64,000 nucleotides of DNA from Streptomyces sp. TLI_235 (GCA_002300355.1 NSGV01000003.1:744001-808000), one strand, 5' to 3'; shown: positions 26,158-35,340, numbered from the stretch's first letter. Program-made: numbers and translations. The notes: generated from the letters alone by a model not told the origin.

Positions 26158-26391
26158 TCAGGGCCGGCCCCAGGTCCTGCACGCCGGCTCGTGCCAGGTC
26201 GTCCGGACGACCATGCCGCCCTGGGAGATGTGCTCACTCGACCAGGTCCGGCAACAATCGCCGTCGGCGCCGTTTCCGGCCCGGGCGGGCGTGGCCTGCG
26301 GCTTGTGTGTGCGGGCCGAAGCAGCGGGCGCCGGGACGGCACGAGTGTCCGGACGGCGGCGATGGCGGCGGTTCCTGGCAGGAGTCGTCAT
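26158..26391 (-). CDS. Small Cys-containing protein of a duplicated unknown family (CCRTW motif)
   Basis: Seventy-seven residues from an ATG that overlaps the stop of the upstream small gene (ATGA). The N-half is Arg/Pro/Ala-rich and probably disordered; the C-half is compact: CCRTWSSEHISQGG, then VVRTTWHEPACRTWG. Three cysteines and a histidine or two could bind a metal. A second copy with the same CCRTWSSEH-SQGG core lies at 41791-41940, which shows the frame is under selection. I do not recognise the family. Codon use is normal for the host. Confidence 0.6.
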   Translation of the reverse strand: MTTPARNRRHRRRPDTRAVPAPAASARTHKPQATPARAGNGADGDCCRTWSSEHISQGGMVVRTTWHEPACRTWGRP

Positions 26392-26669
26392 GCCGCATGG
26401 TCTGCCCGCAAGAGTGCTCCGGCGAACCCCGCCGCCACCTGAACGGAGTACTCACGGCCTGCGCCCAACCCGCCCTGCGGGCCGCCCAGGGTCCCGGACC
26501 GCAGGGCGGCCGCCACGTCGGCGGCGGTCCGGGCGGCGGGGGTAAGGGGGCTGATGTCGGGCCGGTGGGCGAGGTGGAGCACGGTGTCGGGCTCGGCGCG
26601 TGCGCGGTGGGGCTGGGCGGGCTCGTGCCTGGCGACCGGGGACTTCGCCCGGTTCGCTGTGATCGTCAC
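26388..26669 (-). CDS. Small hypothetical protein coupled to the CCRTW gene
   Basis: Ninety-three residues from GTG 26669. The third codon positions are almost all G or C. After a basic, charged N-terminus it reads DTVLHLAHRPDISPLTPAAR, then a Gly/Ala-rich tail. No domain recognised. Its TGA overlaps the ATG of the CCRTW gene, so the two proteins are made together. Confidence 0.55.
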   Translation of the reverse strand: MTITANRAKSPVARHEPAQPHRARAEPDTVLHLAHRPDISPLTPAARTAADVAAALRSGTLGGPQGGLGAGREYSVQVAAGFAGALLRADHAA

Positions 26670-26742
26670 GCCGTCGGATCGTGCGGATCATGCCGTCCGG
26701 CGGCATGTGCGCCCTGCCCGGCTGCGATCGTGCGCCGGCTCG

Positions 26743-27690
26743 TCACTGGACCCGGACGATGCTCTTTCCGCGGGTGGCGCCGCTCGCCAGGTTCGCGATC
26801 GCGGTCTCCACGTCGGCGAGTTGGTGTTCGGCGGTGATGTCGATGTGCACCGAGCCGTCGGCCACCAGTGCCAGTGCGCGGGCTGCGCTGGCGGCCAGCC
26901 GGGCCGGGTCGGTCCGGCTCAGGAGGTTGCTGTTGTAGGTCATCAGGGACTGCCCGTTCATCAGCAGGTCGTTCGCCGGGATGTCGACGGGTTCGAAGGT
27001 GGCGATGTTGCCGTATACCGCGAGCCGGCCGTGCGGCGCCAGGTGTGCCAGGTTCGTGATCCGGGTCGCGCCCCCGACGGGGTCGAGGATCGCGTCGAAG
27101 GTCTCCCCGGCGAGGGCCTCGGGGAACTCCGCCCGGGTGAGCACCTGGTGGAAGCCGAACCGGCGTGCGTAGTCGGCCCGGTCGGTGGTGCCGGCCACGC
27201 CCACGATGCGCCGTGCTCCCGCCGCGGCGGCGAACTGGGCCGCCAGGGTGCCGACTGCGCCGGATGCCGCGTGGATCAGCACGCTGTCCCCGGGTCCGAT
27301 CCCGGTGACGGTGTTGATCAGGTCGTAGGCGGTCGGGGTGGTCCAGCCGAACCCCGCCGCGGTACGGAGGTCGACGCCCTGTGCGCGGACGGCCAGTGCG
27401 GCCGGCGCGAGCGCGACCTGCGCGTAGCCGCCTGTGCCGATCAGTGCGATGACTCGCTCGCCGATGCGGCTCTCGTCCACGCCGTCGCCGACCGCGACGA
27501 TCCGGCCCGCGGCCTCGAAGCCGGGCACGAACGGCCGCGGGACGGGGAAGTGTCCGTCACGCACCAGCACGTCGCCCCACTGCACACCTGCATAGGCGAC
27601 CCGGAGGGCCACTTCGCCCGGCCCGGGCGTCGGCTCTGCGGTCTCGGCCAGGCGGAGCTGATCGTCGGTACCCAGAACAACAGCCTTCAT
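26743..27690 (-). CDS. Zinc-independent quinone oxidoreductase (MDR superfamily)
   Basis: A 315-residue NADPH-dependent reductase. VPGFEAAGRIVAVGDGV is the catalytic-domain GxEAxG element, HAASGAVGTLAAQFAAAAGA the nucleotide-binding A-x-G-x-x-G variant typical of the crotonase-like QOR subgroup, and the zinc ligands of true alcohol dehydrogenases are missing. It is divergent from a MarR regulator with an inverted repeat between them, so it is probably induced by a phenolic or quinone compound. Confidence 0.88.
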   Translation of the reverse strand: MKAVVLGTDDQLRLAETAEPTPGPGEVALRVAYAGVQWGDVLVRDGHFPVPRPFVPGFEAAGRIVAVGDGVDESRIGERVIALIGTGGYAQVALAPAALAVRAQGVDLRTAAGFGWTTPTAYDLINTVTGIGPGDSVLIHAASGAVGTLAAQFAAAAGARRIVGVAGTTDRADYARRFGFHQVLTRAEFPEALAGETFDAILDPVGGATRITNLAHLAPHGRLAVYGNIATFEPVDIPANDLLMNGQSLMTYNSNLLSRTDPARLAASAARALALVADGSVHIDITAEHQLADVETAIANLASGATRGKSIVRVQ

Positions 27691-27712
27691 CGAGTTTCAA
27701 CCTTCTGTGGTG

Positions 27713-27761
27713 ACTCAGTAACCTGACACTGACGAACCTAGTGAGTCTCAGGTAATTGAGT
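27713..27761. promoter_or_regulatory. Inverted repeat, probable MarR operator
   Basis: ACTCAGTAACCTGA (27713-27726) and TCAGGTAATTGAGT (27748-27761) are inverted copies with 12 of 14 bases matching, 21 bases apart, placed in the gap between the divergent reductase and marR genes. Confidence 0.6.
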
Positions 27762-27780
27762 CAAGTAAGGAAGTTGAGAG

Positions 27781-28236
27781 ATGGATGAGGTGCCCGTCGA
27801 GGAACACCTGTGCGCCCGCCTCCGCCGCGCCGAGCAGGCGCTGATGGCCCATCACGAAGCGGTGCTGCGCACCTACGGACTGTCCATGACCCAGTACACG
27901 GTGCTCCTCGCCCTCTCCCGTGACGACGGCCAGTCCGGCGCCCAACTCGCCCGCGCGTGCGGCGTCTCCCAGCAGAGCACCGCGACCGTCCTGAACGGCA
28001 TGCAGGCCAAGGAACTCATCGACCGCACAGCCTCCCCGGCCCACGCGAAGGTCATGATCGCCACCCTCACCGACACAGGCCGGGACCTGCTCGAGCGGGC
28101 CTATCAGGAGGTGATCGTGCTCGAACGCGCTCTGACCGACCGCTTCAGCGCCGACGAACACCGCCGGTTCTGCGAATTCCTCGACCGCGCCACCGCCACC
28201 CTCGTCGAGCAGACACCCATAGCTCGAACACGCTGA
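27781..28236 (+). CDS. MarR-family regulator
   Basis: A 151-residue winged-helix repressor. MTQYTVLLALSRDDGQSGAQ starts the DNA-binding domain, SQQSTATVLNGMQAKELIDR is the recognition helix region and the wing carries SPAHAKVMIATLTDTGRDL. It should repress itself and the reductase at 26743-27690. Confidence 0.88.
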   Translation: MDEVPVEEHLCARLRRAEQALMAHHEAVLRTYGLSMTQYTVLLALSRDDGQSGAQLARACGVSQQSTATVLNGMQAKELIDRTASPAHAKVMIATLTDTGRDLLERAYQEVIVLERALTDRFSADEHRRFCEFLDRATATLVEQTPIARTR

Positions 28237-28679
28237 CGACACCCGCCGGGCGGAGGAGGCCACCACGCCCACGACCGCGGGGTCGCCCCGAAGCGGCCGG
28301 GGTCGGCCCGACGGGAGTGCCGGGCGGTGCGCGGCCGGCGGCGAACCGGGCCGTTCGCGCCGTCCCGCGACGGCTCCCTCACCACGCTGGATCACGTCGA
28401 CCCGGGCGCCTCCGTGGGGCCGCAAAGCGGTGAGCGAGGGCTGGATCCGGCGGAGGCGCCGCCGTCGCGGTCGTGGCGACGGGGGCACGGGTCAAGAAGG
28501 CCACAGGCCCGCCGGGCCGAGTAGAGGCAGGAACGGCGCGGGCAGCCGGTGGCCCTGCGGCATGGCCATGTGGGTCCCGCACAGGGCCGGGAACGGCTCG
28601 CCGGTGCGGTGGTGGGCCGCTGCGGCTGCGAGAGAGCGCCGAAGGACCGCCCCTCCGCCTGCCCGGGATGGCGGCCCTT
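28237..28679. other. Gene-free region
   Basis: About 440 bases, very GC-rich, no credible gene; it continues the decay zone of the pseudogene that follows. Confidence 0.35.
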
Positions 28680-29070
28680 CGGCGTTCGTTCGGTCGCAGC
28701 TCGCTCCATGCCGCCGCGCCACTCTCGCGGGCCACCCCGGCGCCGGAGAGCTCACCGGCCTGCCAGACCCGAACACCGATCCCTGCGGGTCCGCAGCCAC
28801 CAGCATGCGGCCCAGGTTGCCGACATCCACCCCCGGGACGAGCAGCGTGCCGCCCGCGACGACGATCGCGTCCTGGGTGACCCGGGCGTCCGTGCCGGCC
28901 AGATAGCCGGTCCACACCGTCGGCGGCTCGGGCATGCCCTCGGGCGCCGTCACGGGGCCGATCCCGGCCATGGCCCTGCCGCGGAGCCCGGACTGCTGGT
29001 CCTTCGCCATCAGATCGACGCAGCACGAGTCCCGGTCGCACACGGACTGCCGATTTCAGATATTCGTTCC
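28680..29070 (-). pseudogene. Decayed copy of the two-domain VOC gene
   Basis: Reading leftwards from 29070, the sequence parallels the intact gene at 42105-42884: ISEIGSPCATGT, then DLMAKDQQ one frame over (a C is missing), an in-frame loss of about 35 codons, then GPVTAPEGMPEPPTVWTGYL, DVGNLGRMLVAADPQG, and VFGVWQAGELSGAGV in a third frame. At least two frameshifts plus a deletion make it nonfunctional; the second VOC domain is absent. Confidence 0.75.
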
Positions 29071-29616
29071 TCTTTCTGACTGTTTCCCCTGAAAGACGCC
29101 TTTCCGTCACGGTTCGCCCGTACGCCATCTGACACGCCGCCACGAACCGGCGGGCGGCGGCGCCCCCGGCGAAGAGGTCGGGTGAGAGGGCACCGGGGTA
29201 TGCCGGGCGAACGCAAGAGTGAGTTCGAGGCCGGATGCCACTGTCCAGGGCGGTGGCTCCGCGGCGCAGACGGCACCAGTCCGCCGGGCCGACGCGCCGA
29301 TGCGCCGATGCGCCGACACGCCCTCTGGTGCCCGCCACCCCTCACCGTCCAGGCTACGCGCCGAGGTGCACGTCGCAGGGGGTGGGAGCAGTCTGGAAGC
29401 AGCGCGAGTGTGCGGATCCTCGTGCCCCACTGTCCGTCACGCGCCCGTTCATCACTGTCCGTTTCCGTCGATTCCCGGCGGACGGCCGCGCATACGACCG
29501 GCAGGGGCGACCGATGAACCTCTCGACGCCTGGGCCGTATACACCGCGCTGCGCCGGGGCGGCCGCGCCTGTCTCCCACGCGGTCGGCGGCCCGTCAAGA
29601 ATCAGGAGTCCTTACG
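29071..29616. other. Gene-free region
   Basis: About 550 bases. A minus-strand frame has FAGGAAARRFVAACQMAYGR near 29110-29190, which looks protein-like, but it carries on into the VOC remnant in the wrong frame and has no start. No gene is called. An AGGAG at about 29601 serves the next plus-strand gene. Confidence 0.35.
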
Positions 29617-29982
29617 ATGATCACAGTGTTCCGTATCGACGCGCCCCCGACCGGCATCGAGGTCACGGGCGACGGAGGCAACCCGACCCCCGACCAGATC
29701 GAGGAAGAGAACAAGGCACGCCAGAGCTTCCTCGACGCCGTCTCCTACCACCTGGAAGCCCTGACGAAGCGGCCGCCCCACAGTTTCGGCAACGTCGAGA
29801 AGGTGGAACTCCTCGGCTCGAACGTGATCAGCCGGCTGAACCAGTACCTGCTGCTGGTGACCGTCGACATCGGCGACCCCCGGATCGACTTCGACTCCTT
29901 CGTCCCGGCCGGCACCACCGTCACCCTGATCGGGAGCGACTTCGTCCCACTCGCCCAGTGGCCGAACGGCACCCGAGCCTGA
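29617..29982 (+). CDS. Hypothetical protein, 121 residues
   Basis: ATG 29617 with CAGGAG 10 bases upstream and strong third-position GC. It begins with a short beta-rich stretch (MITVFRIDAPPTGIEVTGDG), continues with a helical EEENKARQSFLDAVSYHLE, and ends beta-like (LLLVTVDIGD, GTTVTLIGSDF). No signal peptide or membrane segment. No family recognised. It is flanked by remnants, so it may be part of the mobile or decaying accessory block. Confidence 0.6.
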   Translation: MITVFRIDAPPTGIEVTGDGGNPTPDQIEEENKARQSFLDAVSYHLEALTKRPPHSFGNVEKVELLGSNVISRLNQYLLLVTVDIGDPRIDFDSFVPAGTTVTLIGSDFVPLAQWPNGTRA

Positions 29983-30179
29983 CTCACACGGACGATCACT
30001 ACGGCTGCGGACAGCGCCCCGGACACCGGAACGGCTCCGACGCCGCTGGACCCCGGGTGAAGAACTCCCCGCCTCCCTCGGCCTCGACACCACAAAGTCC
30101 GGACGGGCGCGTAGCGGTGCGGGGCCGGCCACTGCGCAGGCCCCGGCCACGGCCCTGTGCGGGTTCTCGGCACGCCGGA

Positions 30180-30308
30180 GCCGGGTACGCCCTCGACGAG
30201 CACGGCGCCGCACTCGGCACAGGCCGGGGCCACGGGCAGGGCCCCGAATAGCCGCGCGTCGATTCCGTCGACGGCCTTGAATGCTCGCACGTCGAAACTC
30301 TGGTCCAT
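30180..30308 (-). pseudogene. 5' fragment of a second zinc-finger gene
   Basis: From ATG 30308 the product reads MDQSFDVRAFKAVDGIDA ... PACAECGAVLVEG, parallel to MEQSFDARAVKATGGIDAGG ... PACPECGTAVRA at the start of the intact gene at 32656-33678. After the first CxxC the similarity ends, so only about 40 residues remain. Confidence 0.65.
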
Positions 30309-31468
30309 TACCGGACGGAGCAGCTGGTACACCCAAGCGCATCGGCTGCTCCGCCCTGGGCCGCCTACGCATGCGAAGCCGACCGTGCCGGTCACCGGTG
30401 CGGGTGGACACGGACTGTGCACGACCGACCCAGGTTCGCCTGCGCACCGGGGCTGCACCTTCGAGGGCGTGTCGGAGCGCGGGACGACCCCGCCAATTGC
30501 GCGATCCGGCGATCGGATGGACCGGGCCCTTGTCCACCGCTGCCGCCCTGCTCGGCCGCCCGCGCTGACACGCGGGCGCGAGGGCGCTCGGAGAACCGGG
30601 TTGTGCGGGCTCGGCCGGGAGCGGCTGCCTCTGCGGCGAGAGGCCCCACCCGGGCCGGCCAGGGGTGTGGCGCGGCGCTCGCCGGCCGGGCGCGGAGTGG
30701 GGCGGGATGGAAAGCGGCCGAAATCGCGGCGGTCCGCCGGACAGCCCCCCGTCCGCGGCCCGGTCCCCGCCTGGCTGCCGGTGCGGATCTTCGCCCCGAT
30801 CATCGCGCGACGCGCCCGGCCTGGCGTTCCGCAAACCGCCCAAATGTCCCAAATACCCCAAACGCCAAGGGCTACAGGCGCTCTTGTGACGTACACCGCC
30901 TTCACGGCTTTTTGCGGGAAAAGTGTGGACTCCGGAGCCGCCGGAGGGATAGAAAACCCCAACCCCATCGGTCAGTACACCGACCAGTTGCCGCAGGGAC
31001 CCGCGCGGCGCCGATCCGCGACCGCACCCGAGCACGTCCGCCCCGGTGCGCCCTGCACGCCCACCACGCCGCCCCTCCTGCCGAGGTGACACCGTGACAC
31101 CGTTCGCCGATTCCCCGCGCGCCGAACGATCCCCCGCATCCGGACGGTCCCGCCCTCCCCCGCGCCGCCACGCCCGCCCCCGTGTCCCTGTGCGGTGGCC
31201 GCCGCCGTTCGGGGGCAGGCCCCTGGCACGAATCCCCCGCACCCTGCCCTGACCCCTGCGCACCCGCTCCCCCGAGCACGGCCCACAGCGGCGCACACCC
31301 CCGGACAGCGCCCCACCGGCCCGTCGCGCCCGCCGGGACAGTCCGTGCTGCCCGCACCGCCCCTCCCCCGGCCTTCCCGCGCAGCGCTCCCGCGCGTCGC
31401 GATCGCGCCGCTGCAGTGTGCCCGTCCCCCGCCATTGCGACCTGTCGCCCCCGAATACCGGAGCCCCT
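30309..31468. other. Long gene-free stretch upstream of the transglycosylase
   Basis: About 1.16 kb. Its frames show no steady coding pattern. It holds the 9-bp tandem repeats at 30831-30866 and, just after, a less GC-rich patch (about 30895-30960) that may be the promoter region for the secreted transglycosylase. I looked for a ydaO-type riboswitch, common before such genes in streptomycetes, and did not find one I could defend. Confidence 0.4.
30831..30866 (+). repeat. Four 9-bp tandem repeats (CAAANNNCC)
   Basis: CAAACCGCC, CAAATGTCC, CAAATACCC and CAAACGCCA follow each other with a strict 9-bp period. Read on the other strand they give short W-containing triplets (GVW GIW DIW AVC), but no gene surrounds them. 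Confidence 0.6.
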
Positions 31469-32497
31469 ATGCCCAAGCACGCCCGCCCGCGCCGAGTCCC
31501 CGCCGTTCTCCTGTCCGGCCGGTGGATCACCACTGCGGCCCTGGCCACCGCGGCCGTCGCCGTCACCACCGCCAACGCGGCCCCCGGCCATGGCAGCGGC
31601 CCCGGTCCCACCGCCGCGACCCGCAGCCAGTCGCCGCTCGAACCCACGGCATGGAGCACTCCCTCGCCCACCCCTCACGCCGCCGCGGCGCACCACACGA
31701 CCGGCGCGATCCCCTCGCAGCGCACCGCTTCCCCCGCGAAACGCACCGCCGTCCTGCCCGCACAGCGCGGCACCGCCCCGACGCACACGGCAGCCCCGTC
31801 GCCGCACACGGCACACCCGACCACCACACCGGCTAAGGCGGCCCACCCCCGGACGGCCGTCCACCCCGGCACCACGACGTCCCTCACGACCGCCCGGGCC
31901 ACGACGACGCCGGCCGCGGCCGCACCTACGACGACACCGACCGCCTCCGCTTCGTACGCCACCGCCGGCAGCCACACCACCACGCACTCCTGGGACGGAA
32001 CCTCCCCCACCACCCACGCTTGGTCGGAGGAATCCGGCGGCACCACCCCGCAGACCCACGACTCGTCCCGGCCGACCGCCACCTCGTACGGAACCCGGAC
32101 CGCCGGCGCCCAGCCCGCCGCACAGCCCGCCGCGACGCCGAGCCCCGCGCCGACCACCACCAGCACCACCCCGGCCACCGGCGACCTGGACACCTGGATC
32201 AACCAGGCACTGGCCGTCATGGCCGAGAACCACATCCCCGGCAGCTACGACGGCATCCACCGCAACATCATGCGTGAGTCCTCCGGCAACCCCAGGGCCA
32301 TCAACCTCACCGACTCCAACGCCGCCGCCGGCCACCCGTCCAAGGGACTCCTCCAGGTCATCGACCCCACCTTCCAGGCCTACCACGTGCCCGGCACCTC
32401 CACGGACATCTACGACCCGGTCGCCAACATCACCGCCGCCTGCAACTACGCCGCCCACTTCTACGGCTCCATCGACAACGTCAACGGCCCCTACTGA
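31469..32497 (+). CDS. Secreted lytic transglycosylase (SLT fold)
   Basis: A 342-residue exported protein. The N-terminus is basic, then hydrophobic (TTAALATAAVAVTTANAAP), a Sec signal with probable cleavage after ANA. Residues about 40-225 are a Thr/Pro/Ala/Ser linker with low-complexity repeats. The last 105 residues are a transglycosylase domain: INQALAVMAENHIPGSYDGI, IMRESSGNPRA with the catalytic Glu, PSKGLLQVIDPTFQAY, and DPVANITAACNYA. It cleaves peptidoglycan outside the membrane, a class linked to germination and growth. Confidence 0.9.
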   Translation: MPKHARPRRVPAVLLSGRWITTAALATAAVAVTTANAAPGHGSGPGPTAATRSQSPLEPTAWSTPSPTPHAAAAHHTTGAIPSQRTASPAKRTAVLPAQRGTAPTHTAAPSPHTAHPTTTPAKAAHPRTAVHPGTTTSLTTARATTTPAAAAPTTTPTASASYATAGSHTTTHSWDGTSPTTHAWSEESGGTTPQTHDSSRPTATSYGTRTAGAQPAAQPAATPSPAPTTTSTTPATGDLDTWINQALAVMAENHIPGSYDGIHRNIMRESSGNPRAINLTDSNAAAGHPSKGLLQVIDPTFQAYHVPGTSTDIYDPVANITAACNYAAHFYGSIDNVNGPY

Positions 32498-32507
32498 CCC
32501 CGACACC

Positions 32508-32542
32508 GCACCCGCCCGGGCCTGCCAGGCCCGGGCGGGTGC
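32508..32542 (+). terminator. Perfect 16-bp hairpin after the transglycosylase
   Basis: Arms at 32508-32523 and 32527-32542 with a 3-base loop, 10 bases beyond the stop codon; probably serves both converging genes. Confidence 0.85.
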
Positions 32543-32655
32543 GGCAGCCTGACGAAGCGTGAGTGGATCACGCGGCTCCCCGGCTGCGCGCCATTGCCCG
32601 CCGGGGAGCTTGTCCGTTCACCGCTTACCGGTCACCGTTTACCGGGCCCGAGGTC

Positions 32656-33678
32656 TCACGCGAGGTGCTGGTCGAGGGCCATGCGCAGCAGGGACACGGC
32701 GTAGAGGGCGTCCTGGGACAGCCAGGGCTCTCGGTCGGCGGCGTCGACGACCAGGCGGCCATCGATGTAGGACCCCCAGTGGTCACCGACCGCGGAGACC
32801 CATCCGACCGGACGTCCGTCGGCCCGGCGGACCAGCAGCACCCGCGGGTCGTGGTCCCAGCCGTCCACGAGGAGGGTGCCGTCCTCCGCGCTCCAGGTAC
32901 CGGTCGGGGTGCCCAGGCCCCGGGCGAGTGGCGGCACCGAGGTGCGCTCGGCGGCGAGCGCCAGGCGCAGCGGGGTCTGGGCGGCCGCGCTGCCGGCCGG
33001 TGTGGTGTCCGGGGCCGGCGGCGCCGCCTCGGCGGGTGCGGGGCGATGGTGCAGCGGTCGCCGCTTCACCGGGCCCGGGATTTCGACGCGCGGGGAAACA
33101 GGACCGGGTTCGACGCGTGCGGTGACGGGCGGCTGCTCGGGGTTCGCTTCGCGCGCCGGTTCGCCGGTGGCGGTCTGTTCGTGCCGGGTGGCCTCGGCGG
33201 CGAGCGCGGCACGGCGCTCGAGGAGCCTGGCGTGACGCAGCGCGCGGGCGGTGTGCAGCAGGCGCCAGGTGGTGGACGTGACGCTGCGCTCGAGCAGGTC
33301 CAGGGCCTGGCCGCCGTCCTCGTCGGGCCCACCGTCGCGGGAGTTCTCCAGGTTTTCCAGGAAGTGGGCCGCGGCGCGCTGCAAACCGGCGGCAACGTCG
33401 AGCAGCTCCCGGGCGCCTTCGTCGGCGTCGTCGGGGATTTCGGCGCGTGAGGCGACGAGGGCGTCCGTGACGGCCTTGTGCTGGTCCTCGGCACGACGGC
33501 GCCGGTAGGCCTTCGAGGAGCAGGAGCGGGAGCAGTAGACCGGTCGGCGGCCGGGCCCGGAGGCCCGCACAGCGGTGCCGCACTCCGGGCAGGCCGGCCC
33601 CTGCGGCCTGGCCTCGATTCCACCCGCGTCGATTCCGCCGGTGGCCTTGACTGCCCGCGCGTCGAAACTCTGCTCCAT
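32656..33678 (-). CDS. Zinc-finger protein with FCS/MYM-like N-terminus
   Basis: A 340-residue protein from ATG 33678. Residues 28-60 contain PACPECG ... VYCSRSCSSKAYRRRRAE, a CxxC...CxxxC zinc finger like those in FCS/MYM-type and DUF families of Streptomyces. Then a long helical middle (RAEIPDDADEGARELLDVAA; possible coiled coil) and a C-terminal domain (VDGWDHDPRVLLVRR ... WLSQDALYAVSLLRMAL). It may bind nucleic acid through the basic KAYRRRR segment. The start has no obvious ribosome-binding site, so a leaderless mRNA is possible; the truncated copy at 30308 has the same context. Confidence 0.7.
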   Translation of the reverse strand: MEQSFDARAVKATGGIDAGGIEARPQGPACPECGTAVRASGPGRRPVYCSRSCSSKAYRRRRAEDQHKAVTDALVASRAEIPDDADEGARELLDVAAGLQRAAAHFLENLENSRDGGPDEDGGQALDLLERSVTSTTWRLLHTARALRHARLLERRAALAAEATRHEQTATGEPAREANPEQPPVTARVEPGPVSPRVEIPGPVKRRPLHHRPAPAEAAPPAPDTTPAGSAAAQTPLRLALAAERTSVPPLARGLGTPTGTWSAEDGTLLVDGWDHDPRVLLVRRADGRPVGWVSAVGDHWGSYIDGRLVVDAADREPWLSQDALYAVSLLRMALDQHLA

Positions 33679-34003
33679 GACCGGGGAGGGTAGCCGGTCC
33701 GCCCCGCACCGACCCGGGCCGGGCGGACGATCCCCCCGCGCGGCCCGCCGCCGTACTGCCATGCGTCATGGCGCGGGCTCCCGCGCACAACCGCTGACCG
33801 GGTACCACGAGGAAGCCGGCGCGTCGGCGGGTTCGTCCACCGCGATGAGGTGACCGGCGGTCAAAGGAGACGGAGGGGAGACGGTTTCCCACTCCTCGCC
33901 ACTTACAACGTATAGCGCACCGGGGGGCTTGTGGGAAGGCCCGGGTCGTGCTGCAGAATCTGCAGCTCAAGGCAAGAGCCTGCACAGATGGGGGATTCAC
34001 GGA
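33679..34003. other. Divergent promoter region
   Basis: About 325 bases between the divergent zinc-finger and glycosyltransferase genes. TTACAACGTATAGCG near 33903-33917 is AT-rich and contains a possible -10 (TATAGC). Confidence 0.4.
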
Positions 34004-35218
34004 ATGCGTGTGCTGTTGTCCACGTACGGGTCGCGCGGAGACGTCCAGCCTTTGGCGGGGCTCGCGGTGCGGTTGCACGAGCTCGGGGCGGAGGTCCGGG
34101 TGTGTGCGCCGCCGGACGAGGAGTTCGCACAGCGGCTGGCCGAGGTCGGTGTGCCGATGGTCCCGGTGAGCGAGTCGGTACGCGCCCTGGTGACCGGGGC
34201 GCCGCCGGTGGCGTCGGACTTTCCCCGGCGCGTGGCCGCGCTGGTCTCCGCGTACTACGACGCGATCGTGGCCGAGGCGGAGGCAGGCGCAGTGGTGGTG
34301 GCGACCGGACTGTTCCCGAGCGCGGCCGGCGCGCGGTCGGCGGCCGACAAGCTGGGTCTCGGGTACGTGTACCTGGCCCTCCAGCCGACCGTCCTGCCGT
34401 CACCGCACCGCCCGCCGTTCCAGTACCCGAGCCATCCGTACCCGCCGGAGGTGACCGACAACCGGGAGCTGTGGGACCTCAACATCCAGACCATGAACGC
34501 GTTGTTCGGCGGGGTGGTCAACACCCACCGGGCGTCGGTCGGCCTCCCGCCGGTGGACAACGTCCGCGACCACGTCCTCACCGGCCGGCCGTGGCTGGCG
34601 ACGGACCCCGTCCTGGACCCCTGGCAGTCGGCCGACCTCGACGTCGTGCAGACCGGCGCGTGGATCCTGCCGGACGAACGCGCTCTCCCGGCCGAGTTGG
34701 AGGCGTTCCTGAACGCCGGCGCTCCGCCCGTGTTCGTGGGTTTCGGCAGCATGCCGCTGCGCGGAGCGGGAGACGTGGCCAGGGTGGCCGTCGAGGCCGT
34801 CCGCGCGCAGGGCCGGCGCGTCGTCATCGCACGCGGCTGGGCGGAGCTGTCCCCGACCGACGACAAGGACGACTGCTTCGCTGTCGGCGAGGTCAACCAC
34901 CAGGCGCTGTTCGGCCGCGTGGCCGCCGTCGTCCACCACGGCGGCGCCGGCACCACGATGGCGGCCACCCGCGCCGGCACCCCCCAGGTGGTGGTGCCCC
35001 AGATCGTGGACCAGCCGTACTGGGCTCAGCGGGTGGCCGAGTTGGGTATCGGCGCGGCCCACGACGGCCCGGCTCCCACGGTCGAGTCGCTGTCGGCCGC
35101 GCTCAGGACGGCCCTGACCCCCGAGACCCGCGCACGGGCGAGGGCCGTGGCCGACACGATGAGCACCGACGGCGCGTCGATGGCCGCGAAGCTGCTGCTC
35201 GACGTGGTCGGTCGGTAA
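34004..35218 (+). CDS. GT-B glycosyltransferase, glycopeptide-glycosyltransferase-like
   Basis: A 404-residue enzyme from ATG 34004, GGGGGA upstream. The opening MRVLLSTYGSRGDVQPLAGL and the landmarks RVCAPPDEEF, DLDVVQTGAWILPDERALP, FVGFGSM, CFAVGEVNHQALFGRVAAVV and HHGGAGTTMAATRAGTPQVV follow, almost residue by residue from memory, the vancomycin-class glycosyltransferases (GtfA/B/E). HHGGAGTT is the nucleotide-sugar-binding signature. It acts in the cytosol with a UDP- or dTDP-sugar on an unknown aglycone; no peptide antibiotic genes are nearby. A degenerate second copy lies at 42887-42995. Confidence 0.88.
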   Translation: MRVLLSTYGSRGDVQPLAGLAVRLHELGAEVRVCAPPDEEFAQRLAEVGVPMVPVSESVRALVTGAPPVASDFPRRVAALVSAYYDAIVAEAEAGAVVVATGLFPSAAGARSAADKLGLGYVYLALQPTVLPSPHRPPFQYPSHPYPPEVTDNRELWDLNIQTMNALFGGVVNTHRASVGLPPVDNVRDHVLTGRPWLATDPVLDPWQSADLDVVQTGAWILPDERALPAELEAFLNAGAPPVFVGFGSMPLRGAGDVARVAVEAVRAQGRRVVIARGWAELSPTDDKDDCFAVGEVNHQALFGRVAAVVHHGGAGTTMAATRAGTPQVVVPQIVDQPYWAQRVAELGIGAAHDGPAPTVESLSAALRTALTPETRARARAVADTMSTDGASMAAKLLLDVVGR

Positions 35219-35340
35219 GGGCCCTCGAAGCCCGCGGCCCACCGGGCGCCCCGCCGTCCCGTTGCCCACGGGCGTGTCTGAGCGTCGGACGGATGCACCC
35301 GTCCGGCCGATGCGACATGAGGCGGGGCGCTCGAGCGGGT
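35219..35340. other. Spacer
   Basis: Short gap; no feature seen. Confidence 0.3.

Noticed and set aside
30902..31468. ydaO-type (c-di-AMP) riboswitch before the transglycosylase
   Set aside because: Expected in streptomycetes before such genes, but the conserved core could not be found by eye.
31182..32552. A Pro/Arg/Thr-rich 456-residue plus-strand frame
   Set aside because: It is the transglycosylase gene read in another frame; no domain and no ribosome-binding site.
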